A stretch of 64,000 bases of DNA from Flavobacterium sediminis (GTDB taxonomy: Bacteria > Bacteroidota > Bacteroidia > Flavobacteriales > Flavobacteriaceae): NCBI RefSeq assembly GCF_003148385.1, contig NZ_CP029463.1:930001-994000 (forward strand). The letters are read 5' to 3'. This document shows, in pieces, positions 57,452 through 64,000 of the stretch; positions within the stretch are counted from its first letter, which is position 1, and every line of letters begins with the position of its first letter. A model generated the notes under the pieces. It was not told where the DNA came from, made no database searches, and worked only from the letters and a program-made list of their open reading frames with translations. Made by a program: the position numbers and the translations under genes.

Positions 57452-59923
57452 TTAGAAATAGAAACCGAATGATGCTTTAACGGCAAACTTTCTTGCATTA
57501 GGCATATCCATATAACTTCCTCTCCAGGCAAAATCGATTCGCAACACTTTAAAAATATTCCCCACACCTGCATGATATTCCCAATATACATTTTCGGGAG
57601 CCACATAATTCAGTCCGGAAGCATTAATCCGTTTATTCTCATCTGAAACACTTCCATAAACCCCTTTAATCCCTACGATCTCCCTTAAATTCAATTTTCT
57701 TAATCCCGGAATTCTGGAAAATAACCTTCCGTTAAAATGATGCTCAAAATGAAGCGACGCATATTCATCAGCTACAAAATCATAATAATCCAAAAGATTA
57801 TAGGTATTCTCTATAATAAACCAAGACTGATTTCCGGGAACTACTCCCATCAATCCTAACGGTACTTCTCCGAAAATCTTTCCGGTTTCAAAAGTTGTAA
57901 ACAAACGCCCGAAACCACCAACCAAAACAGGCTGTCTGTAAAATAGTTGTAGTTTCTGGTAATTAAAATCGCTATTCATAACTCCTTTAAAACCATTGCT
58001 GTAACTCACAAAGAAACGAGCATAATTATTGTCTACTTCCAGTCTCTCCACACCATAACCTACTGTTTTTCTCTTAGGTGTATACTCCACCACAAGATTG
58101 ATCTCAGATTGTTTTACTTCACTTTTAATTTCTGATTGTGTGGCGTCTGTATAATAATCCAGACTAAAGGCATCTGAAGCCGATTTTAAAGTACGATACG
58201 AAAAGTTAGTCTGAAAAACCAAATTCTTCACCGGTTCTATTTCTGCCCCAACTGTCGTGAGGTTCACTGATGTCAGCTTATTATTCGTTCCGCTGGAAAA
58301 TAAAGATGAAGAAGCAAAACTTCGACCTAAGACATCATTTGAAGTCGTTAAACTCACTCCGATCTGTTCTACGTCTCTACGGTTTCCGGCATTTAAAATC
58401 AATCTTTTTTTAGTATTAACCATCCATTTTCCTGAGATTCCGTATTTGAATTTATTATCCTTAAAACCATAAGCAGTATACCCCTGTAGCCTCCAACGAT
58501 CATTTGGCCCGAAATAAGTCCTTCCTCCCATCCTTATACGTTGCCCTTCCACATCGTTATAACCAAAAGTGGAAAATATAGGTCCATAATCAAAATGACC
58601 GAATTGGATATACCCGCTTCCTAAAATAGTAGCCAGATTATAGATACGTTTAAATTTCGGTACTGTTTGCAACGTGTCCAACATTTTATAAATACTGGAC
58701 TCGTTTCTATTCAGTTTTTCAAAACGATTCTCTGACCAGAATTCGTCAGACTTGTCAAAAACTTTATTGTCGTAAAAATTAACTTCTTCTTTATAAAATT
58801 TATCGTCCTTAGGCTGATTGAACACATGGTTCTTAACGATAGTAGTTCGTTTTCCGTAAAGTCCTTTTGACTCTTCTTTTTTAGAAAAACTAAAGTCGGA
58901 CATCATATAATCCCGTTTCAATAAAAACACGGAATCATTTAACACATCAAACTCTTGTTCAATATAGATTTCTTTTACCCAGTTAATATTAGCACTTTTA
59001 CTGGCTTCTAAATTAATCTTTTTGATAGCCCATGTAGAATCGTTCACCCAAAAATCACCTTTAAAGGTCAATTCTCCTTTTCTTCTCGGATAGTACACAA
59101 TATTATAGCACCATTTATTATCAATAAATGCACTATCATTCAACACATAGTTATATACATCGATTCCTGTTCTTGAAAGCGGACTTACAAAAGCTTTGTC
59201 AAAAAATTTGAGATAATTGTTATAGATATCGTAATCGGCATACAGATCTTTAATAAACGTATTAACACCGTCTCCGTTACCCATTGCTTTTTTATTTGCC
59301 GTTAAGATCTCTTTTTTCTTTTTCTTAATATTATCGCCATATACTTCGCTTATACTTTCATTAATAAAAATCGGAAGAAAAGCTTTTCCGGTTATTCTTG
59401 AAGTATCAATATTATCAAATACAAACTCCATCCCTTTAAAAACTTTGCTACTCATGAAAGCACTGTCAATCGTATTGATATCAAATTCTACCTTTTCGTA
59501 TTTATCATATTTATACTGATCGAACATGTAAAGGCCATTCTTTCGCTTGCGTGCCCATATCTTTCGTAAGATATCTAAAGCCGGATTGTTCTTTTTTGAG
59601 GTCTTTCCGGTATACACTACCACCTCTTTCAAAGTTGTTCCCTCTTTTAAAACAATATTCAAATTGGAATTAAGCCCTTTTTTCAAGGGAACATCTAAGG
59701 TTTCAAAACCAACGAAAGAAACTTGTAAGACAGTATAATCATTATCCGATTCAAAATAAAAATAACCATTCTCATCTGTAATAACACCTTCTTTAGAATT
59801 TTTAAAAATAACGTTGGCAAAAGGAATTGGCTCACCAAACTCATCTACAACCTTACCACCAACTTTAGTTTGTGAGAAAGCTACAGTACATATAAAACTA
59901 AAAAAGAAAAGATATTTTAACAT
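57452..59923 (-). CDS. DUF5686 outer membrane protein with carboxypeptidase-regulatory-like domain
   Basis: This 823-aa protein has a short signal peptide (MLKYLFFFSFICTVAFSQ), a carboxypeptidase-regulatory-like domain (KVGGKVVDEFGEPIPFANV) in the first 100 residues, and a long DUF5686-type region predicted to be beta-rich, ending in an aromatic FAVKASFGFYF as in outer membrane barrels. Function is unknown in the family. It is a single-gene unit. Confidence 0.85.
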   Translation of the reverse strand: MLKYLFFFSFICTVAFSQTKVGGKVVDEFGEPIPFANVIFKNSKEGVITDENGYFYFESDNDYTVLQVSFVGFETLDVPLKKGLNSNLNIVLKEGTTLKEVVVYTGKTSKKNNPALDILRKIWARKRKNGLYMFDQYKYDKYEKVEFDINTIDSAFMSSKVFKGMEFVFDNIDTSRITGKAFLPIFINESISEVYGDNIKKKKKEILTANKKAMGNGDGVNTFIKDLYADYDIYNNYLKFFDKAFVSPLSRTGIDVYNYVLNDSAFIDNKWCYNIVYYPRRKGELTFKGDFWVNDSTWAIKKINLEASKSANINWVKEIYIEQEFDVLNDSVFLLKRDYMMSDFSFSKKEESKGLYGKRTTIVKNHVFNQPKDDKFYKEEVNFYDNKVFDKSDEFWSENRFEKLNRNESSIYKMLDTLQTVPKFKRIYNLATILGSGYIQFGHFDYGPIFSTFGYNDVEGQRIRMGGRTYFGPNDRWRLQGYTAYGFKDNKFKYGISGKWMVNTKKRLILNAGNRRDVEQIGVSLTTSNDVLGRSFASSSLFSSGTNNKLTSVNLTTVGAEIEPVKNLVFQTNFSYRTLKSASDAFSLDYYTDATQSEIKSEVKQSEINLVVEYTPKRKTVGYGVERLEVDNNYARFFVSYSNGFKGVMNSDFNYQKLQLFYRQPVLVGGFGRLFTTFETGKIFGEVPLGLMGVVPGNQSWFIIENTYNLLDYYDFVADEYASLHFEHHFNGRLFSRIPGLRKLNLREIVGIKGVYGSVSDENKRINASGLNYVAPENVYWEYHAGVGNIFKVLRIDFAWRGSYMDMPNARKFAVKASFGFYF

Positions 59924-59941
59924 AATAATGGTTTAAAACGA

Positions 59942-59974
59942 AAAAACTTCATCAGAAGTCCTGATGAAGTTTCA
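59942..59974 (-). terminator. Terminator of pdhB
   Basis: AAACTTCATCAG (59944-59955) and CTGATGAAGTTT (59961-59972) form a perfect 12-bp stem with a T run on the minus strand. Confidence 0.9.
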
Positions 59975-59992
59975 AATATAAGAAGTTCTATC

Positions 59993-60970
59993 TTATTTAT
60001 AAGCTACTTTTTTTACGGCTTTTATTACATCGTTTGCATTAGGCAACCATTCCTTTAACAAAGCCGGCGAATAAGGGGCAGGAGTATCAGCCGTAGTTAT
60101 ACGCTGAACAGGAGCATCTAAATAATCAAATGCTTTTTCCTGAACCATATATGTGATCTCAGAAGCAACACTTCCAAAAGGCCAAGCCTCTTCTAATACA
60201 ACTAAACGGTTTGTTTTCTTAACCGAATTAAGAATTGTATCATAATCCATTGGGCGAATCGTTCTCAAATCGATTACTTCAGAAGAAATACCTTCCTTAG
60301 CCAATTCTTCAGCTGCAATTAATGCTTCTTTTAATATTTTACCGAAAGAAACAATGGTTACATCTGTTCCTTCTCTTTTAATGTCGGCAACACCAAGTGG
60401 AATCGTGTATTCTCCCTCAGGCACTTCTCCTTTGTCTCCATACATTTGTTCTGACTCCATAAAAATTACAGGATCATTATCACGAATAGCAGATTTCAAC
60501 AACCCTTTTGCATCATACGGATTAGAAGGCACTACTACCTTTAGACCCGGACAATTAGCATACCAGCTTTCAAAAGCCTGAGAGTGCGTTGCCGCTAACT
60601 GACCTGCTGAAGCTGTCGGACCGCGAAATACAATCGGGATATTAAATTGACCACCTGACATTTGGCGCATCTTAGCAGCATTGTTGATGATCTGATCAAT
60701 CCCTACTAATGAGAAATTAAATGTCATGAATTCTACAATCGGTCTGTTACCGTTCATAGCAGAACCTACAGCTATCCCTGCAAAACCAAGTTCAGCAATC
60801 GGAGCATCAATAACTCTTTTAGCACCGAACTCGTCAAGCATTCCTTTTGATGCTTTATAAGCCCCGTTATATTCTGCTACTTCTTCTCCTATTAGATATA
60901 TAGACTCGTCACGACGCATCTCTTCACTCATTGCTTCGCAAACTGCTTCTCTAAATTGTATCGTTTTCAT
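59993..60970 (-). CDS. pdhB: Pyruvate dehydrogenase E1 component, beta subunit
   Basis: This 325-aa beta subunit belongs to the alpha2beta2 2-oxoacid dehydrogenase E1 family, which decarboxylates the oxoacid with thiamine diphosphate. Motifs are MSEEMRRDESIYLIGEEV, AELGFAGIAVGSAMNG, FRGPTASAGQLAATHSQ and VIDLRTIRPMDYDTI. Pyruvate rather than branched-chain oxoacids is the likely substrate by resemblance. The alpha subunit and E2 genes are not adjacent. A possible -7 box TATTTTTG lies at 61004-60997 on the minus strand. Confidence 0.9.
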   Translation of the reverse strand: MKTIQFREAVCEAMSEEMRRDESIYLIGEEVAEYNGAYKASKGMLDEFGAKRVIDAPIAELGFAGIAVGSAMNGNRPIVEFMTFNFSLVGIDQIINNAAKMRQMSGGQFNIPIVFRGPTASAGQLAATHSQAFESWYANCPGLKVVVPSNPYDAKGLLKSAIRDNDPVIFMESEQMYGDKGEVPEGEYTIPLGVADIKREGTDVTIVSFGKILKEALIAAEELAKEGISSEVIDLRTIRPMDYDTILNSVKKTNRLVVLEEAWPFGSVASEITYMVQEKAFDYLDAPVQRITTADTPAPYSPALLKEWLPNANDVIKAVKKVAYK

Positions 60971-61093
60971 TGTTTCTTATTATAGATGTACAAACGCAAA
61001 AATAACAAAAATTAATTTATCAGTATCTAAATACGCATTAATCCTAAATTTATTTACTAAAACCTTATAGTTAATAAAATATTAAATTTAAAC

Positions 61094-61105
61094 CCGATTA
61101 ATCGG
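61094..61105. promoter_or_regulatory. 12-bp perfect palindrome between pdhB and etfB
   Basis: CCGATTAATCGG is a perfect palindrome in an otherwise AT-rich 267-bp divergent gap. It could be a dimeric regulator site acting on either gene. A weak etfB -7-like box TAACTTCG lies at 61198-61205. Confidence 0.4.
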
Positions 61106-61237
61106 TATTTTTTTGATTAAACCTCAAAAAAACTTAAAAATATTTTAAAAATCAAAATTTATTATGCACGCATAGCTTTTTATATATTTTTTTTTAGTAA
61201 CTTCGTGTCGTAAAAATAAAAATTCAAAAATCAGAAT

Positions 61238-61984
61238 ATGAAAATACTTGTTTGCATCAGTCACGTACCTGATACTACATCAAAAATTAACTTCGCAAAT
61301 GGCGATACTGAGTTTGACACAAACGGTGTTCAATTCGTAATCAATCCAAATGATGAATTTGGTTTAACAAGAGCAATTTGGTTTAAAGAAAAACAAGGTG
61401 CTACAGTGACCGTTGTTAATGTAGGCGGATCAGACACTGAAGCAACTTTAAGAAAGGCATTAGCTATCGGTGCTGACGAAGCCATCCGTATTAACGCAAA
61501 CCCAACTGACGGTTTATTTGTAGCTAAAGAACTAGCTGAAGTTGTTAAAAACGGAGGATATGACTTAGTGATTGCCGGTACTGAATCTATTGACTATAAC
61601 GGAGGAATGGTTCCCGGTATGTTAGCTACTTTATTAGGTTATAATTTCATCAATGCCTGTATAAATATTGAAGTAGACGGAAATAATGCTACAGCGATCA
61701 GAGAGATCGATGGTGGTAAAGAAACCGTAAGCACTACTTTACCTTTGGTAATTGCAGGAAAAAAAGGATTAGTAGAAGAGAAAGATTTAAGAATTCCGAA
61801 CATGAGAGGAATTATGATGGCTCGTTCCAAAGCTTTAGCCGTTAACGAACCTACCAGCTCGGCTTCAGCTACTAAAGCAGTTAAATTTGAAAAACCGGCT
61901 CCGAAATCAGCCGTTAAATTAGTTAGCGCTGACAACTTAGACGAATTGGTAAACTTATTACACAACGAAGCTAAAGTAATCTAA
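61238..61984 (+). CDS. etfB: Electron transfer flavoprotein beta subunit
   Basis: EtfB (248 aa) binds AMP and forms the ETF heterodimer with EtfA, collecting electrons from acyl-CoA and other dehydrogenases. MKILVCISHVPDT, NPNDEFGLTRAI, AGTESIDYNGGMVPGMLA and the C-terminal MARSKAL segment fit. It lies 26 bp before etfA. Confidence 0.95.
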   Translation: MKILVCISHVPDTTSKINFANGDTEFDTNGVQFVINPNDEFGLTRAIWFKEKQGATVTVVNVGGSDTEATLRKALAIGADEAIRINANPTDGLFVAKELAEVVKNGGYDLVIAGTESIDYNGGMVPGMLATLLGYNFINACINIEVDGNNATAIREIDGGKETVSTTLPLVIAGKKGLVEEKDLRIPNMRGIMMARSKALAVNEPTSSASATKAVKFEKPAPKSAVKLVSADNLDELVNLLHNEAKVI

Positions 61985-62010
61985 TCTCTAATCTTAAAAA
62001 ACAGGAAATC

Positions 62011-62979
62011 ATGTCAATTTTAATATACGCTGAATCAGCAGAAGGAAAATTTAAAAAAGTGGCTTTAGAGTTAGCATCTTACGCTAAAAATGTAGCCGAT
62101 GCTATGGGAACTACAGTTACTGCCGTAACTGTAAATGCAACTGACGTTAGTGATTTAGCAAAATACGGTGTTAGTAAAGTTTTAAAAGTATCAAACGACA
62201 AACTAGCTAACTTTAATGCTAAAGCTTATGCCGATGTCATCAAACAAGCGGCTGAAAAAGAAGGAACAAAATTAGTGGTATTATCATCAACGACCGACAG
62301 TTTATATTTAGCTCCTATCGTTGCTGTTAATTTAAATGCCGGTTACGCTTCAAATGTAGTTGCATTACCTGTAAGTACTAGTCCGTTCCAAGTAAAGAGA
62401 AATGCTTTCTCAAACAAAGCGTTCAACATTACTGAAATTTCAACAGATGTTAAAGTTATCGGCTTAGCTAAAAACTCATTCGGTTTAGCAGAAGGAGCCG
62501 TTTCGTTAACAGAAGAAGATTTTGCACCGGCATTAAATGATGCTGATTTTAACATAAAAACGGAAAACGTTGAAAAAGTAACAGGAAAAGTAACTATTGC
62601 TGATGCTGAAATCGTTGTTTCTGCCGGTAGAGGATTAAAAGGCCCTGAAAACTGGGGTATGATCGAAGAACTGGCTTCTGTTTTAGGAGCTGCAACAGCT
62701 TGTTCAAAACCGGTTTCTGACATCGGATGGAGACCTCACAGTGAACACGTAGGACAAACCGGTAAACCGGTAGCAGCTAACTTATATATTGCTGTAGGTA
62801 TTTCAGGTGCTATCCAGCACATTGCCGGGATCAACGCATCAAAAGTAAAAGTAGTAATCAACAACGACCCGGAAGCTCCTTTCTTTAAAGTAGCCGATTA
62901 TGGTGTTGTAGGTGATGCTTTTGAAGTTGTACCGAAACTAATTGAAAAATTAAAAGCGTTCAAAGCAAATAACGCATAA
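62011..62979 (+). CDS. etfA: Electron transfer flavoprotein alpha subunit
   Basis: EtfA (322 aa) binds the FAD of ETF. The C-terminal FAD domain has the motifs [41 protein letters not shown] and the signature [15 protein letters not shown] with [19 protein letters not shown]. It is co-transcribed with etfB and followed by a terminator. Confidence 0.96.
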   Translation: MSILIYAESAEGKFKKVALELASYAKNVADAMGTTVTAVTVNATDVSDLAKYGVSKVLKVSNDKLANFNAKAYADVIKQAAEKEGTKLVVLSSTTDSLYLAPIVAVNLNAGYASNVVALPVSTSPFQVKRNAFSNKAFNITEISTDVKVIGLAKNSFGLAEGAVSLTEEDFAPALNDADFNIKTENVEKVTGKVTIADAEIVVSAGRGLKGPENWGMIEELASVLGAATACSKPVSDIGWRPHSEHVGQTGKPVAANLYIAVGISGAIQHIAGINASKVKVVINNDPEAPFFKVADYGVVGDAFEVVPKLIEKLKAFKANNA

Positions 62980-63003
62980 TATTTATTTCTAAAACTTTAA
63001 AAT

Positions 63004-63038
63004 AAGAGTTATCTTTGTTAGGATAGCTCTTTTTTTTA
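63004..63038 (+). terminator. etfA terminator
   Basis: AAGAGTTATC pairs with GATAGCTCTT (one wobble) over an 8-nt loop and is followed by a T run, shortly after etfA. Confidence 0.82.
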
Positions 63039-63090
63039 TTTTTGACGAATTAATTAGAAGCGTGTTATTTATTTTTTACACTACGGAAGT

Positions 63091-63726
63091 ATGAGTTTAG
63101 TTAAATTAACAATAAAAGGAATTTCGTATAGCCAAACCCAGAATGGTGCTTATGCGCTTATCCTAAATGAAGTGGACGGTGAAAGAAATTTACCTATTGT
63201 TATTGGTGCTTTTGAAGCCCAGTCCATTGCTATTGCACTTGAAAAAGAAATAAAACCTCCCAGACCTTTAACGCACGATCTGTTCAAAAATTTTGCAGAA
63301 CGATTTGATATTGTCGTAAAACAGGTTATCATTCACAAATTAGTAGACGGTGTTTTCTTTTCCAGTATTATTTGTGAACGCGATAAGATTGAAGAAATTA
63401 TCGATGCCCGAACATCTGATGCGATAGCATTAGCTATTAGGTTCGGAGCGCCTATATTTACCTACAAGAACATTTTAGACAAAGCCGGTATTTACCTAAA
63501 AACTAATCTTTCTGAAGAATCAAAAGAAAATGCAGAAAACGAAGAAGAGATTCTGACTACTCCGGAAGCTTTTGGCCTAAATGAAGAAGAAAAACCGGAA
63601 GAAACAGAAAGCCTTAGCAAATACACTTTACAAGAACTTTACGACAAACTAGAAGAAGCTGTTCAAAACGAAGATTATGAAAAAGCAGCTAAAATAAGAG
63701 ATGAGATCTCAAAAAAAGAATCCTAA
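63091..63726 (+). CDS. Bifunctional nuclease family protein with UVR motif
   Basis: This 211-aa protein has an N-terminal bifunctional nuclease (BFN, DUF151) domain (residues 1-135: LPIVIGAFEAQSIAIALE, RPLTHDLFKNFAE, DARTSDAIALAIRFGAPIF), an acidic linker, and a C-terminal UvrB/UvrC-type helical motif (LQELYDKLEEAVQNEDYEKA). The domain pair is common in Bacteroidota. Nuclease activity on RNA and DNA is known for plant BFN; the bacterial role is not settled. Confidence 0.9.
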   Translation: MSLVKLTIKGISYSQTQNGAYALILNEVDGERNLPIVIGAFEAQSIAIALEKEIKPPRPLTHDLFKNFAERFDIVVKQVIIHKLVDGVFFSSIICERDKIEEIIDARTSDAIALAIRFGAPIFTYKNILDKAGIYLKTNLSEESKENAENEEEILTTPEAFGLNEEEKPEETESLSKYTLQELYDKLEEAVQNEDYEKAAKIRDEISKKES

Positions 63727-63744
63727 TTAATTCCAGACCTGAAA

Positions 63745-64000
63745 ATGATTAAGAAATTTTATTTCCTTATATTTTTTTGCCTTTTTACCTTAGGCATCTC
63801 TGCTCAACAGCTTGAAAAAAAATGGCAACTGAGCTCTTCCAAAAATGATTATTTAGAGTTAAAGGAAGGAACCTATCAACTTAAACTTTCTTCTGACAGC
63901 ATTTTTCAAAAAGGGGATTATTGGATACAGGACAATTATCTTTTCTTATTTGAGAACGGAGCTGATTCCCCAACCAAACGTTTCTTAATCGAAACCAAAA
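63745..64000 (+). CDS. Exported protein, 3'-truncated by window edge
   Basis: An ORF opens at ATG 63745, 18 bp after the nuclease gene, and runs off the window after 85 codons. It has a signal peptide (MIKKFYFLIFFCLFTLGISAQ) followed by QLEKKWQLSSSKNDYLELKE, YQLKLSSDSIFQKGDY and YLFLFENG, resembling the start of a lipocalin-like beta-barrel. The family is uncertain from the visible part. Confidence 0.72.
   Translation, partial: MIKKFYFLIFFCLFTLGISAQQLEKKWQLSSSKNDYLELKEGTYQLKLSSDSIFQKGDYWIQDNYLFLFENGADSPTKRFLIETK

Overview
The window looks like a chromosomal stretch of a Flavobacteriaceae bacterium (Bacteroidota, Flavobacterium-like). The evidence is the AT-rich sequence, promoters of the TTTG-N19-TAnnTTTG type, a type IX secretion C-terminal sorting domain, GldA, GLPGLI and DUF3857 families, a DAHP synthase/chorismate mutase fusion, and a methionine synthase split into two genes. 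No phage, plasmid or transposase genes were seen.

Layout. 1-5276: glutamate synthase gltB (5' end cut off by the window) and gltD. 5374-10888: a complete rRNA operon on the minus strand (16S, tRNA-Ile, tRNA-Ala, 23S, 5S) with three tandem promoters and a terminator. 11033-18737: a broken LolC/E-type permease gene, a NamZ-like lipoprotein, an AraC regulator beside an SDR enzyme, a YkgJ-type protein, a methyltransferase, a type IX secreted protein, a DUF2059 protein and queE. 18794-26863, minus strand: queA, aroA, a MazG-like pyrophosphohydrolase, two DUF3857 transglutaminase-fold proteins, dtd and rsgA. 28696-32641: an aromatic amino acid operon pheA, aminotransferase, tyrA, aroF-chorismate mutase. 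33007-34345: gldA and a TPR protein. 34421-49331: a sulfur amino acid region with metF, split metH, metZ, thrA, metX, metY, cysM, cysE and metK. 49413-64000: a 17-residue-repeat protein with a peptidase S74-type C-terminus, a TonB-receptor-like protein with a GLPGLI partner, a deoxynucleoside kinase, ppa, a DUF5686 protein, pdhB, etfBA, a bifunctional nuclease, and the start of one more gene.

The most striking content is cis-acting RNA control of amino acid synthesis that ordinary gene calling would miss. Three minus-strand leaders each pair a short ORF rich in the relevant amino acids with an intrinsic terminator and a complementary antiterminator segment. They are Phe/Tyr/Trp before pheA, Met/Cys before metY, and Cys before cysE. 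The cysE and metY leaders share one module. metY has a second Cys-rich mini-ORF whose sequence is complementary to the region just before the metY start. Two different SAM riboswitches serve the same pathway: a SAM-I type before metH with an apparent three-way translational switch, and a SAM-II type before metK.

Four minus-strand genes (a permease, queA, a DUF3857 gene and cysM) are each broken by one missing base, always in or beside a run of G on the coding strand. Restoring a single G repairs each of them. A systematic sequencing or assembly error is more likely than four independent inactivations.
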